This document shows, piece by piece, positions 52,925 to 61,319 of a DNA stretch of 64,000 nt. Numbering within the stretch: the first letter of the stretch is position 1; each line of letters opens with the position of its first letter. The stretch is from assembly GCA_045540355.1 (NCBI GenBank), contig JAZQHB010000040.1, positions 1-64,000 on the forward strand. The letters run 5' to 3'. The notes beneath the pieces were generated by a model, which was given only the letters and a program-made list of their open reading frames with translations, was not told where the DNA came from and ran no database searches. A program made the translations under genes and the position numbers. The DNA is from RGIG2945 sp045540355 (GTDB lineage: Bacteria; Bacillota; Clostridia; Oscillospirales; Acutalibacteraceae).

Positions 52925-53424
52925 TATTCTTCTTCTGCCTCGCTTACATCAGAAGTACAGTTCGGACATTTAACTGCTTCGATATCAATTTCAGATTTAC
53001 AGAAAGGACACTTCTTAGTTGTGGGCGCAACTTCTTCAGCTACAGCTTCCTCTTTTTTGCCGATTGCAGTAACCTTGTTGATAAGTTTGACAAGCAAGAA
53101 AACAACGAAAGCCATTATCAGAAAATTGATAATCGCAGAAATGAAAACACCATAATTGAGAGTTGCAAGACCTGCAGCTTGAGCCTGAGCAAGAGTTTCA
53201 ATGCCTTCGTGTTCCTTGAAGCTGAGAATGATAAACCAATTTGAAAAATCAAGACCGCCTGTTAATGTGCTGATAAGCGGCATAAATACATCATTGACCA
53301 ATGAATTGATGATTGACTGGAATGCACCGCCGATGATAACACCGACTGCCAAATCAATGACATTACCTCTCTGAATAAACTGTTTGAATTCACCGATAAA
53401 ACCATTCTTTTTCTTTTCTTTCAT
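52924..53424 (-). CDS. mscL: Large-conductance mechanosensitive channel with C-terminal zinc ribbon
   Basis: Pentameric stretch-activated channel that vents solutes on osmotic downshift. The 166 residues contain the N-terminal helix and TM1 (FIQRGNVIDLAVGVIIGGAF), a periplasmic loop, and TM2 (about 93-115). A C-terminal extension holds four cysteines (C139, C142, C153, C156; CPFC and CPNC) forming a probable zinc ribbon, followed by an acidic tail. Standard MscL is about 130-140 residues and lacks this. The downstream gene is translationally coupled. Confidence 0.92.
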   Translation of the reverse strand: MKEKKKNGFIGEFKQFIQRGNVIDLAVGVIIGGAFQSIINSLVNDVFMPLISTLTGGLDFSNWFIILSFKEHEGIETLAQAQAAGLATLNYGVFISAIINFLIMAFVVFLLVKLINKVTAIGKKEEAVAEEVAPTTKKCPFCKSEIDIEAVKCPNCTSDVSEAEEE

Positions 53425-53451
53425 TTTTTATATCCCCCTTTGTTTTCTAAA

Positions 53452-53480
53452 ATAGTATCATGAATAGTAAAAAAAATCAA
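53452..53480 (-). promoter_or_regulatory. Predicted promoter for mscL
   Basis: Minus strand TTGATT, 17-bp spacer, TACTAT, upstream of AAAGGGGGATA and the ATG. Confidence 0.55.
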
Positions 53481-53507
53481 TACCGATATAAAAACTTTAT
53501 TCGCTTG

Positions 53508-53536
53508 TTGAAAAAATATAAGATTTGTTGTATAAT
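53508..53536 (+). promoter_or_regulatory. Predicted sigma-A promoter for coaX
   Basis: TTGAAA, 17-bp spacer, TATAAT, ending 28 bp before the coaX ATG and divergent from mscL. Confidence 0.72.
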
Positions 53537-53564
53537 TTATAAAATTGACTTAAGAGGTGTTTCT

Positions 53565-54335
53565 ATGTTGCTGACAATTGATATAGGAAATACAAATATT
53601 GTAATCGGTGTTTACGATTCCGATGAACTCTTGTTTATTTCAAGACTTGAAACGAACAAAAAAAGAACTGCTGACCAGTATTCTGTTGAAATCAGATCGA
53701 TATTTGATTTGCACAATATGGATTCAACTAAAATCAACGGAGCAATTATCAGCAGTGTCGTGCCTGAAATAACATCAGCATTAAAATCTGCCATAGAATT
53801 TCTGTTCGGAATTACACCAATGATTGTCGGACCGGGCCTGAAAACAGGCATGAATATTTTAATTGACAATCCTGTTCAGGTAGGTTCCGATCTTGTTGCA
53901 GGTGCAGTTGCCGCAATAAATTTGTACCCTCTCCCCGCACTCGTAATTGACCTTGGTACAGCAACAAAAATTTCAGTTGTAAACGCACAAGGAGCTTTCT
54001 GCGGCGGCATAATAGCACCCGGTGTCTCAGTTTCTCTTGATGCTTTATCAAAAACTGCATCTCAGCTTCCTACAATTTCACTCGAAAATGTAGGAAATGC
54101 AATCGGTAAAAATACAATCGATTGTATGCGTTCGGGCATCGTCTACGGCACAGCTGCGATGCTTGACGGACTTTGCGATAAAATTGAGTCTGAACTCGGA
54201 ACAGAAGTACAGACAGTAGTTGCTACGGGTGGTCTTGCAAAGGATATAGTGAAGCATTGCAAACGAGATTTGATTTTAAATGATAACCTCATAGTTTACG
54301 GACTAAAATGTTTGTTTGAGAAAAATTCAAAATAA
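53565..54335 (+). CDS. coaX: Type III pantothenate kinase
   Basis: First step of CoA synthesis, phosphorylating pantothenate; 256 residues. ASKHA-fold motifs: IDIGNTNIVIGVYD at the N-terminus, GPGLKTGMNILIDNPVQVGSDLVAG region (G-DN and GxDR-equivalent), VIDLGTATKISV, and ATGGLAKDIVKH. CoaX needs a monovalent cation and is insensitive to CoA feedback. The ATG at 53565 follows AAGAGGTGTTTCT; the longer open frame upstream crosses the promoter and is not coding. Confidence 0.94.
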   Translation: MLLTIDIGNTNIVIGVYDSDELLFISRLETNKKRTADQYSVEIRSIFDLHNMDSTKINGAIISSVVPEITSALKSAIEFLFGITPMIVGPGLKTGMNILIDNPVQVGSDLVAGAVAAINLYPLPALVIDLGTATKISVVNAQGAFCGGIIAPGVSVSLDALSKTASQLPTISLENVGNAIGKNTIDCMRSGIVYGTAAMLDGLCDKIESELGTEVQTVVATGGLAKDIVKHCKRDLILNDNLIVYGLKCLFEKNSK

Positions 54336-54342
54336 TTAGAAA

Positions 54343-54380
54343 TCGGTGCATATCTCAGTCGATATGCACCGAAATTTTTA
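54343..54380. terminator. Bidirectional terminator between coaX and nrdR
   Basis: TCGGTGCATATC and GATATGCACCGA flank a 6-nt loop, followed by AAATTTTTA on the plus strand. It lies between convergent stop codons. Confidence 0.85.
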
Positions 54381-54384
54381 TAAA

Positions 54385-54840
54385 TTATTTCTCTGATAAA
54401 AGCTTTGCAAGCTCATCCATAAAGGTGTTGATATCCTTAAATTGGCGATAAACCGAAGCAAAACGAACATAAGCGACTTCGTCAATTCCTTTGAGTTTAT
54501 CCATTGCAAGCTCACCGATATAGCCGGTTGTTACTTCCCTGTCAAGTGAATTTTGCAACTGAACTTCGATATCATTGACGGCTGCTTCGATTGTATCAAT
54601 TGAAACGGGGCGTTTTTCGCAAGATTTCAGTAATCCGTTAAAAAGCTTATTTCTGTCGAAGAGCTCACGAGAACCGTCTTTTTTGACAAGTACAATAGGT
54701 ACACTTTCGATTATCTCATAAGTTGTAAATCTTTTGCCGCATTTAATACATTCTCTGCGACGACGGATTTTTTCACCTTCGTCTGTAGGTCTGGAATCTA
54801 TTACTTTGCTTTCTTCGTACGCACAAAAAGGACACTTCAT
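54385..54840 (-). CDS. nrdR: Transcriptional repressor NrdR
   Basis: Repressor of ribonucleotide reductase genes that senses ATP/dATP; 151 residues. The N-terminal zinc ribbon (C3, C6, C31, C34; MKCPFCAYEESKVIDSR and RRECIKCGKRFTTYE) is followed by the ATP-cone domain (about 49-139; VKKDGSRELFDRNKL). It is a single gene here, with no ribonucleotide reductase gene in the window. Confidence 0.96.
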   Translation of the reverse strand: MKCPFCAYEESKVIDSRPTDEGEKIRRRRECIKCGKRFTTYEIIESVPIVLVKKDGSRELFDRNKLFNGLLKSCEKRPVSIDTIEAAVNDIEVQLQNSLDREVTTGYIGELAMDKLKGIDEVAYVRFASVYRQFKDINTFMDELAKLLSEK

Positions 54841-54893
54841 AATATTTCCTCCGTTTCTTGTTATATGGACATTGTAACACTTTTAAATAATAT

Positions 54894-54922
54894 TTGCAAT
54901 ACTTAAATCTTTGTGTTAGAAT
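54894..54922 (+). promoter_or_regulatory. Predicted promoter for the lipoprotein gene
   Basis: TTGCAA, 17-bp spacer, TAGAAT, ending 20 bp before the ATG at 54943. Confidence 0.6.
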
Positions 54923-54942
54923 CTTATCGAGGTGATATTTCT

Positions 54943-55560
54943 ATGAAAAAAACAATTTCTTTATTTTTAATGTTGATTTTTGTATTTTGTTTGTCGGGGT
55001 GCGACACCTTCAAGCATGCCGCAGATTCGTTCAAAACAGGTGAATCAACTCATCAACACAATAATCACGAAGATGATAAAACGGAAACTTCTGAAAATCT
55101 TAACTTTAAAGTTCATGACACAACTGTCGGTAAAAGTGAAGCTGAAACCGGGAGAGAAAGCGAAAACGATAACAATCACAAAACAACCACGATTAAAAGT
55201 TATACAACAAAGAAATCTGATGATCCTCAGTATCCTTATGTCGATGTCAATGACGGTGATACAACAAAATATGAGTGGCCAAACGAAGGCGTTGCTGCCG
55301 AAGTTCCTGAATTAAAATCAGGAACGATGAAAAAGCCTTTTGTTTCTAAAAGCACTTTCAGCGTATATTATGCTAATGTTGTTCCGGAAGAATTTGATGA
55401 ATATTTGAAAACGCTCAAAAAAGATGGGTTTACCGTTGACGATACAGTTGATGATTATCTCTATATTGCAACTAAAGGAAATGTTAAAGTTGAATATTTC
55501 TATGACACCTCAAAGCTTGGTAACAACACCTTGAGTCTTGTAGCAATATATGTGGATTGA
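54943..55560 (+). CDS. Hypothetical lipoprotein
   Basis: Not recognised as a named family. The 205 residues start with a signal peptide and the lipobox LSGC (Cys near residue 19), then a low-complexity polar linker rich in H, D, E, T and K, and a C-terminal folded part (about 130-205) with FSVYYANVVPEEFDEYLKTL and GFTVDD. This end resembles the small alpha/beta domain of DUF6591-type lipoproteins (weak match). The ATG at 54943 follows GAGGTGATATTTCT. It is exported and membrane-anchored; role unknown. Confidence 0.65.
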   Translation: MKKTISLFLMLIFVFCLSGCDTFKHAADSFKTGESTHQHNNHEDDKTETSENLNFKVHDTTVGKSEAETGRESENDNNHKTTTIKSYTTKKSDDPQYPYVDVNDGDTTKYEWPNEGVAAEVPELKSGTMKKPFVSKSTFSVYYANVVPEEFDEYLKTLKKDGFTVDDTVDDYLYIATKGNVKVEYFYDTSKLGNNTLSLVAIYVD

Positions 55561-55577
55561 AAAATCGGTTAAATTTT

Positions 55578-55611
55578 AAAGGTGGATGCTTTCTGTGCAT
55601 CCACCTTTTTT
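55578..55611 (+). terminator. Terminator after the lipoprotein gene
   Basis: AAAGGTGGATGC, 7-nt loop, GCATCCACCTTT, then T residues. It sits 17 nt after the stop and lies between convergent genes. Confidence 0.88.
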
Positions 55612-55615
55612 AATG

Positions 55616-56044
55616 TTAGTTTAATTTGCTTTTGATATCTTCTTCAGTATCTTTTTTGCCTTTTCTTTTTTTCTTGCCGGCTTTATCCTGAGCAGCAGCG
55701 ATTCTGTCTTGCTTAGCCTGTTCAGCAGCTTCTTTAACCGCTTTCTTTTCCTGTTCAGCTTTTTCTGATGCGGTGTTGTTTGTGCTGATAGCCCAACGAG
55801 TAATTCTCATCTTATTGCGGTCTGCACCTGTTTCTATAACAAGGGAATCTTCCTTAATAGTAACAACTCTGCCCATTATTCCGCCGATTGTGGTGATTTC
55901 GTCACCAATCTGAATGTTGTTGCGAAGCTCTTCTTCGGCCTTCTGTTTTTTCTTCTGAGGTCTGATCATAAAGAAGTACATCAGTACAAACATAACCACC
56001 AAAAGAACAATTGTGGGAATTCCGCTACCACCTTGTGTATTCAT
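55616..56044 (-). CDS. yajC: Preprotein translocase subunit YajC
   Basis: Accessory Sec translocon membrane protein, 142 residues. It has one transmembrane helix (about 10-28), then MIRPQKKKQKAEEE, IQIGDEITTIGGIMGRVVTI and the beta-rich domain common to YajC. A highly charged, lysine-, glutamate- and alanine-rich tail (about 95-142) is longer than in the basic family. The ATG at 56044 follows GGAGGTATTAAAT. It has its own promoter, behind tgt. Confidence 0.9.
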   Translation of the reverse strand: MNTQGGSGIPTIVLLVVMFVLMYFFMIRPQKKKQKAEEELRNNIQIGDEITTIGGIMGRVVTIKEDSLVIETGADRNKMRITRWAISTNNTASEKAEQEKKAVKEAAEQAKQDRIAAAQDKAGKKKRKGKKDTEEDIKSKLN

Positions 56045-56076
56045 ATTTAATACCTCCAAAACTAAAATACCATGAT

Positions 56077-56105
56077 ATTATAACCTCTAATGTTAATAAT
56101 TTCAA
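56077..56105 (-). promoter_or_regulatory. Predicted sigma-A promoter for yajC
   Basis: Minus strand TTGAAA, 17-bp spacer, TATAAT, located after the tgt stop codon. Confidence 0.7.
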
Positions 56106-56119
56106 GTATAATTTGTAAA

Positions 56120-57250
56120 TTAAATTCTTTTATCGTACAATTCTGTGTTTTTGGCTGCAAATTCATCGAAAATATCATTATCTATGGCATCACGGATATC
56201 CTGCATCAGCATATTATAGAAATATAAATTATGCAAAACTGAAAGTCTGAGAGCTAACATTTCTTTCGCCTTAAACAAATGTCTGATGTAGCTTCTTGAG
56301 AAATTCCTGCATACAGGACAATCGCACTCAGGGTCAATCGGTAACAAATCTTTCTCGTATTTGATATTGTTTATGTTGATAATACCTTGTTTCGTAAAGA
56401 GATGTCCGTGACGACCGTTTCTGCTCGGCATTACGCAGTCGAATAAATCTACTCCCCTGCTTACCGCTTCAATAATATTTCCGGGAGTGCCGACACCCAT
56501 AAGGTATCTGGGTTTATCTGTCGGCATATACGGTTCAACCGCAGAAATTATTCTATACATATCCTCCTTAGGTTCACCGACCGCAAGACCGCCGATAGCA
56601 TATCCGTCGAGGTCAAGTTCAACGATTTTCTGCATGTGCTCAATCCTTAAATCATCATAAACACAACCCTGATTTATTCCGAATAAGAGTTGATTTTTGT
56701 TGATTGTGTCATGGAGGGAATTGAGTCTTTCCATTTCGTCCTTACAACGATATAACCACCTCGTAGTTCGTTCGCAGGATTGCTTGGAATATTCATATTC
56801 CGATGGATTTTCAACACATTCATCAAATGCCATTGCTATTGTCGAGCCGAGGTTTGATTGAATCTGCATGCTTTCCTCGGGCCCCATAAATATCTTTCGA
56901 CCGTCAATGTGTGATGAAAAGTTTACTCCCTCTTCTTTTATCTTGCGAAGTCCCGCAAGTGAGAAAACCTGAAAACCGCCGCTGTCGGTTAAAATCGGTC
57001 CGTTCCAGCGAGTGAACTCATGAAGACCTCCGAGTTCTTTTATTGTTTTATCACCTGTTCTGACATGTAAATGATAGGTGTTGCAAAGCTGAATCTGACA
57101 GTTCACATCTTTTAAATCGAGTGCTGATACACCGCCCTTGATAGCACCACAAGTTGCAACATTCATAAATGCAGGTGTCTGTGCAGTACCGTGTACGGTC
57201 TCAAATACACCTCGTCTGGCTTTTCCTTGCGTTTTAACTATTTTTATCAT
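56120..57250 (-). CDS. tgt: tRNA-guanine transglycosylase
   Basis: Exchanges G34 of GUN-anticodon tRNAs for the queuosine precursor preQ1; 376 residues in a TIM barrel. The nucleophile and base-recognition segments are ILTDSGGFQVFS, FDCVMPSRNGRHGHLFT and VGEPKEDMY; the zinc site is CDCPVCR followed by the distal histidine of IRHLFKAKE. The ATG at 57250 is used, since the GTG at 57262 lies in the GTGAGG ribosome site. It starts 8 nt after the queA stop, so queA-tgt form an operon. Confidence 0.96.
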   Translation of the reverse strand: MIKIVKTQGKARRGVFETVHGTAQTPAFMNVATCGAIKGGVSALDLKDVNCQIQLCNTYHLHVRTGDKTIKELGGLHEFTRWNGPILTDSGGFQVFSLAGLRKIKEEGVNFSSHIDGRKIFMGPEESMQIQSNLGSTIAMAFDECVENPSEYEYSKQSCERTTRWLYRCKDEMERLNSLHDTINKNQLLFGINQGCVYDDLRIEHMQKIVELDLDGYAIGGLAVGEPKEDMYRIISAVEPYMPTDKPRYLMGVGTPGNIIEAVSRGVDLFDCVMPSRNGRHGHLFTKQGIININNIKYEKDLLPIDPECDCPVCRNFSRSYIRHLFKAKEMLALRLSVLHNLYFYNMLMQDIRDAIDNDIFDEFAAKNTELYDKRI

Positions 57251-57258
57251 ATTAAACC

Positions 57259-58281
57259 TCACTTAATAAACATCGCATCGCCGAAGCTGAAAAATCTGTA
57301 TTTTTCAGAAACTGCAGTTTCATAAGCTTTCATTGTTTTTTTGTAACCGTAAAATGCTGATACAAGCATAATCAGTGTGCTTTCAGGCAAATGGAAATTT
57401 GTAATCAAAGCATCAATACATTTGAATTTGTACGGCGGATAGATAAAAATATCTGTCCAACCCTCACACGCAACAATATCATCATATTTTTTTGCTACCG
57501 ACTCGAGTGTTCTGCAACAAGTTGTGCCTACCGCGATTACTCTGCCGCCGTTTGATTTTGTGGTTTTTATAATTTCTGCGGTTTCTTCAGGAACAAGGTA
57601 ATGCTCAGAATGCATCTTGTGTTCTTCGATAACATCGGCTTTAACAGGTCTGAATGTACCGAGACCGACATGTAGAGTCACATAGCCGATTTTTACACCT
57701 TTTGCCTCTATCTCCTGTAACAATTCATGAGTGAAATGTAAACCGGCTGTAGGAGCTGCTGCTGAGCCTAATTCCTTTGAATAAACAGTCTGATATCTTT
57801 CTTTATCGTCGAGATGTTCTTTTATGTAGTGCGGCAACGGCATTTCGCCGACTTTATCCAAGACTTCATAGAAATTACCATTATAAGAAAACTTGACAAC
57901 TCTGTTGCCGTTTTCTAAAACTTCTAAAACAGTACATTTTAAAATCCCGTCTCCGAAAGAAAACTTGTCACCCGGTCTGGCTTTTCTGCCCGGACCTGCA
58001 ATGCACTCCCAAATATCAATATCTTTTTGGTTCAGAAGTAAAAACTCTACTCTTGCACCTGTTTCTTTAATTCCGTAAAGACGAGCAGGTAAAACTCTCG
58101 TGTTATTTAAAATGAGACAGTCGCCTTCTCTGAATTCATCGAGTATATCGGAAAAAACCTTGTGTTCTATGTCACAGTTTTCCTTGTTTAAAATCATCAA
58201 TCTTGATGTATCTCTCTGTTCTAAAGGGTTTTGTGCTATTAAATTTTCAGGTAAATCGTAAAAAAATTCGCTTTTATTCAT
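57259..58281 (-). CDS. queA: S-adenosylmethionine:tRNA ribosyltransferase-isomerase
   Basis: Transfers the ribosyl part of SAM to preQ1-tRNA, forming epoxyqueuosine; 340 residues. It begins MNKSEFFYDLPENLIAQNPLEQRDTSRL-like (first and later parts canonical), with LNNTRVLPARL, ELGSAAAPTAGLHFT and the conserved YPPYKF and NFHLPEST segments. Following tgt, it covers two consecutive queuosine steps. No preQ1 riboswitch is visible in its short leader. Confidence 0.96.
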   Translation of the reverse strand: MNKSEFFYDLPENLIAQNPLEQRDTSRLMILNKENCDIEHKVFSDILDEFREGDCLILNNTRVLPARLYGIKETGARVEFLLLNQKDIDIWECIAGPGRKARPGDKFSFGDGILKCTVLEVLENGNRVVKFSYNGNFYEVLDKVGEMPLPHYIKEHLDDKERYQTVYSKELGSAAAPTAGLHFTHELLQEIEAKGVKIGYVTLHVGLGTFRPVKADVIEEHKMHSEHYLVPEETAEIIKTTKSNGGRVIAVGTTCCRTLESVAKKYDDIVACEGWTDIFIYPPYKFKCIDALITNFHLPESTLIMLVSAFYGYKKTMKAYETAVSEKYRFFSFGDAMFIK

Positions 58282-58309
58282 TTTTTATCCCCTAATATTG
58301 AAAAAAGTA

Positions 58310-58339
58310 TTTGACTTGTAATACTACAAATGATAAAAT
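58310..58339 (+). promoter_or_regulatory. Predicted promoter for asd-dapA-dapB
   Basis: TTGACT, 18-bp spacer, TAAAAT, 74 bp before the asd ATG. The leader (58340-58413) holds only a weak hairpin (TTGCAAA/TTTGCAA); I see no lysine riboswitch. Confidence 0.6.
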
Positions 58340-58413
58340 AGAGTGTATTTTGTCAAAACTAATTATATTGCAAATCGTCAAACTTTGCAACAGGTTTTTT
58401 GGAGGTAAGTTGT

Positions 58414-59496
58414 ATGAAAAAATATAATGTTGGTATCATCGGTGCTACAGGAATGGTTGGTCAGCGTTTTGCACTCTTGCTTGAGAATCATCCTTGGTTT
58501 GAAGTTAAGCTTCTTGCTGCAAGCCCGCGTTCTAAAGGAAAGACTTATGAAGAGGCAGTCGGTAAGCGTTGGTGTATGCCTTCTCCCATGCCCGAAAAAA
58601 TGAAAAATATGATAATTAAAGATGCAACTGCTGATATTGATGAAATTGCATCATCTGTTGATTTTGTATTCTGTGCTGTTGATATGGCTAAGGACGAAAT
58701 CAAGGCACTTGAAGAAGCTTATGCAAAGGCAGAATGCCCTGTTATTTCAAACAACAGTGCTAACCGTTTCACAAAAGATGTTCCGATGATTGTTCCTGAG
58801 CTCAATGCTGAACACTCTAAAATTATTGAATCGCAGAGAAAACGCCTCGGCACAAAGCGTGGTTTTATCGCAGTCAAATCAAACTGCTCACTTCAGAGCT
58901 ATGTTCCCGCTTTGTTCCCTTTACATGATAAATTCGGTGTTAAAGATGTATTGGTATGCACATATCAGGCTATTTCAGGTGCAGGTAAAACCTTTGACAC
59001 TTGGCCGGAAATGATAGATAATGTTATCCCCTACATCGGCGGTGAAGAAGAAAAATCAGAAAAAGAGCCCTTAAAGCTTTGGGGTAAAATTGAAGGTGAC
59101 GAAATTGTTCCCGCAACATCACCCAAATTCACAGCACAGTGCTTGCGTGTTCCCGTATCAAACGGTCACATGGGTGCAGTTTTTGTAAGATTTGAAAATA
59201 AACCTTCGAAAGAAGAAATGCTTGAAATTTGGAAGAACTTCAAGGGTGAAGCTCAGAACCTTGATCTTCCCTCTGCTCCCAAGCAGTTCTTGAATTATTT
59301 CGAAGAGGATAATATGCCTCAGACTAAATTAAATCGTGATTTAGAGGGCGGTATGGCTATTTCCATCGGTCGTCTTCGTGAAGATACACAGTATGATTAC
59401 AAATTTGTATGTCTTTCCCATAACACTCTCAGAGGTGCAGCAGGCGGTGCTGTTTTAATGGCAGAGCTTCTTTGCAAGCAGGGTTATATGGATTAA
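58414..59496 (+). CDS. asd: Aspartate-semialdehyde dehydrogenase
   Basis: NADPH-dependent reduction of aspartyl phosphate, common to lysine, threonine and diaminopimelate synthesis; 360 residues. N-terminal GATGMVGQRFALLLENHPWF (Rossmann loop) and catalytic cysteine in VKSNCSLQS. The active-site region near CTYQAISGAGKTFD and the late GHMGAVFV and SIGRLREDTQYDYKFV are those of the archaeal/eukaryotic-type Asd, which is common in clostridia. The ATG at 58414 follows TTGGAGGTAAGTTGT. It starts the asd-dapA-dapB operon. Confidence 0.94.
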   Translation: MKKYNVGIIGATGMVGQRFALLLENHPWFEVKLLAASPRSKGKTYEEAVGKRWCMPSPMPEKMKNMIIKDATADIDEIASSVDFVFCAVDMAKDEIKALEEAYAKAECPVISNNSANRFTKDVPMIVPELNAEHSKIIESQRKRLGTKRGFIAVKSNCSLQSYVPALFPLHDKFGVKDVLVCTYQAISGAGKTFDTWPEMIDNVIPYIGGEEEKSEKEPLKLWGKIEGDEIVPATSPKFTAQCLRVPVSNGHMGAVFVRFENKPSKEEMLEIWKNFKGEAQNLDLPSAPKQFLNYFEEDNMPQTKLNRDLEGGMAISIGRLREDTQYDYKFVCLSHNTLRGAAGGAVLMAELLCKQGYMD

Positions 59497-59514
59497 GGAA
59501 AGGAGTATTTTTCA

Positions 59515-60402
59515 ATGAAAGAAACTGTTTTTACAGGTGCAGCAGTTGCGATTGTTACACCGATGAATCCCGACGGAAGTATAAATTACAATAAGTTAAA
59601 AGAAATTATTGAATTTCAGATTGCAAACCTTACAGACGCTATTGTTATCTGCGGTACAACCGGTGAAGGTTCTACACTTTCTCACCAGGAGCATGTTGAT
59701 TGTATCGACTTTACTTGCAAGACAGTAGCAGGCAGAATCCCCGTTATTGCAGGTACAGGCAGCAATGACACAGAATACGCTCTTCAGTTATCAAAAGAAG
59801 CAGAAGCTTCAGGTGTTGATGCTTTCCTTATGGTAACACCCTATTACAATAAAACATCACAAAGCGGTCTTATAAGACACTTTACTTATCTTGCAGACAG
59901 ACTTACAAAGCCGATAATTCTCTATGATGTACCGTCAAGAACCGGTATGTCAATCAAGCCTGAAACATATCTCGAGCTTTCAAAACACGAAAGAATTGTT
60001 GCTACAAAGGAAGCTTCAGGCAACATCTCCGAGGTTCTTAAAATCAAAGCACTCTGCGGCGATAACCTTGCTATCTATTCCGGCAACGATGATCAGATCG
60101 CCCCTATCATGGCTTGCGGCGGTAAAGGCGTTATTTCAGTTCTTTCCAACATTCTTCCCAGAGAAACACACGAAATGGCTATGAAGGGCTACAACGGCGA
60201 TATTAAGGGCTGTCTTGATATGCAGATTAAATATCTTGATCTCTGCAATGATTTGTTCGTTGATGTTAACCCCATTCCCGTTAAGGAAGCTATGAATCTT
60301 ATGAACTTCAATGTCGGTCCTTGTCGTATGCCTCTCGGTCCTATGAGCGATGCTGACAGAGCAGTTCTGATTAAAGCTTTAAAGAATCATTCTTTAGTTT
60401 AA
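59515..60402 (+). CDS. dapA: 4-hydroxy-tetrahydrodipicolinate synthase
   Basis: Condenses aspartate semialdehyde with pyruvate in the diaminopimelate pathway; 295 residues, TIM barrel. Visible: CGTTGEGSTLSHQEH with substrate-binding T, GTGSNDTEYALQLSKEAE, YYNKTSQSGL, YDVPSRTG with the catalytic tyrosine, and the Schiff-base lysine in ATKEASGN. The product also supplies dipicolinic acid for spores. It starts 18 nt after asd. Confidence 0.96.
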   Translation: MKETVFTGAAVAIVTPMNPDGSINYNKLKEIIEFQIANLTDAIVICGTTGEGSTLSHQEHVDCIDFTCKTVAGRIPVIAGTGSNDTEYALQLSKEAEASGVDAFLMVTPYYNKTSQSGLIRHFTYLADRLTKPIILYDVPSRTGMSIKPETYLELSKHERIVATKEASGNISEVLKIKALCGDNLAIYSGNDDQIAPIMACGGKGVISVLSNILPRETHEMAMKGYNGDIKGCLDMQIKYLDLCNDLFVDVNPIPVKEAMNLMNFNVGPCRMPLGPMSDADRAVLIKALKNHSLV

Positions 60403-60437
60403 TTTTCACACAAGTTTAAAATCAAAGAGGTATAAAA

Positions 60438-61196
60438 ATGGTTGATATCCTTTTATGCGGTTGCTTCGGTCACATGGGCAAGGTAATTACAGATTGTGTT
60501 GCAAACCGCGATGATTGCAGAATTGTTGCAGGTGTTGATATAAACACGGAAGAATCTGCATCTTTCCCGGTTTATAAATCTTGCGAAGATTTTGACGGAA
60601 AAGCTGATGTAATCATAGATTTTTCACATCCTAATGCATTAGCGGGTCTTTTGAGATATTCTTTAAAAAACAAATGCCCTGCAGTTATTTCAACAACAGG
60701 ACTCAGCGATGAGCAGAAAAATGCTATAACAGAAGCTTCTAAAGATGTTCCCTTGTTTTTTTCGGGAAATATGTCACTTGGTATAAATCTTCTTCAGGAG
60801 CTTGCGTATAAAGCTGCAAAAGTTCTTGGTGACGGTTTTGATGTTGAAATCGTTGAAATGCATCACAATCAGAAGATTGATGCTCCGAGCGGTACAGCTT
60901 TGATGCTTGCGCACTCTGTTTCATCTGCGATGGAAGAACAACCCAAATATGAATACAATCGTCAGTCTAAACGCGAAAAGCGTACAAAGAACGAAATCGG
61001 TATTCATTCAGTTCGTGGCGGCACTATTGTCGGTGAGCATGAAATAATTTTCGCAGGTCGTGATGAGGTTATTAAACTTTCACATTCTGCAGCTTCAAAA
61101 GACATTTTCGCAGTTGGTGCAGTAAACGCTGCAATCTTTCTTTATGACAAGAAGCCCGGTCTTTATTCAATGCGTGATATCGTTGAAAGCATCTAA
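60438..61196 (+). CDS. dapB: 4-hydroxy-tetrahydrodipicolinate reductase
   Basis: NAD(P)H-dependent reductase that forms tetrahydrodipicolinate; 252 residues. N-terminal CGCFGHMGKVI nucleotide loop, VIIDFSHPNAL, TTGLS, and the substrate-binding EMHHNQKIDAPSGTAL and SVRGGTIVGEHE segments. It completes asd-dapA-dapB. The gap after dapA is 35 bp and the ATG follows AAAGAGGTATAAAA. A strong terminator follows. Confidence 0.96.
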   Translation: MVDILLCGCFGHMGKVITDCVANRDDCRIVAGVDINTEESASFPVYKSCEDFDGKADVIIDFSHPNALAGLLRYSLKNKCPAVISTTGLSDEQKNAITEASKDVPLFFSGNMSLGINLLQELAYKAAKVLGDGFDVEIVEMHHNQKIDAPSGTALMLAHSVSSAMEEQPKYEYNRQSKREKRTKNEIGIHSVRGGTIVGEHEIIFAGRDEVIKLSHSAASKDIFAVGAVNAAIFLYDKKPGLYSMRDIVESI

Positions 61197-61210
61197 TTTT
61201 AACCTTTTAA

Positions 61211-61251
61211 CAGCGATTGTTCAAAATAGTTGAGCAATCGCTGATTTTTTT
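61211..61251 (+). terminator. Terminator after dapB
   Basis: CAGCGATTGTTCAA, loop AATAGT, TGAGCAATCGCTG (one mismatch), then seven T residues. Confidence 0.9.
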
Positions 61252-61252
61252 G

Positions 61253-61281
61253 TTGACAAATCGGTCTACATGATGTAGAAT
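61253..61281 (+). promoter_or_regulatory. Predicted sigma-A promoter for blaI-blaR1-type pair
   Basis: TTGACA at 61253-61258, 17-bp spacer, TAGAAT at 61276-61281. The first operator lies across the spacer and -10, so repressor and polymerase compete. Confidence 0.8.
61265..61279. promoter_or_regulatory. BlaI-type operator 1
   Basis: Perfect 15-bp palindrome TCTACATGATGTAGA, containing the TACA/TGTA half-sites typical of BlaI/MecI operators. Confidence 0.78.
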
Positions 61282-61289
61282 GTTATTGG

Positions 61290-61304
61290 TCGACACATTG
61301 TAGA
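61290..61304. promoter_or_regulatory. BlaI-type operator 2
   Basis: TCGACACATTGTAGA, an imperfect copy of operator 1 with its right half conserved. It starts 25 bp after the start of the first one, covering the transcript start and about 15 bp before the GTG/ATG region. Confidence 0.65.
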
Positions 61305-61319
61305 ATAGGAGTGATAAAA

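Noticed and set aside
53460..53564. N-terminal extension of coaX
   Set aside because: It contains the coaX promoter, and the kinase motif begins at the second residue group after 53565.
56120..58400. preQ1 riboswitch near queA-tgt
   Set aside because: No C-rich preQ1 aptamer pattern is visible in the short leader of queA.
58340..58413. Lysine riboswitch or T-box before asd-dapA-dapB
   Set aside because: The leader is only about 75 nt, without the conserved cores; only a weak 7-bp stem is present.
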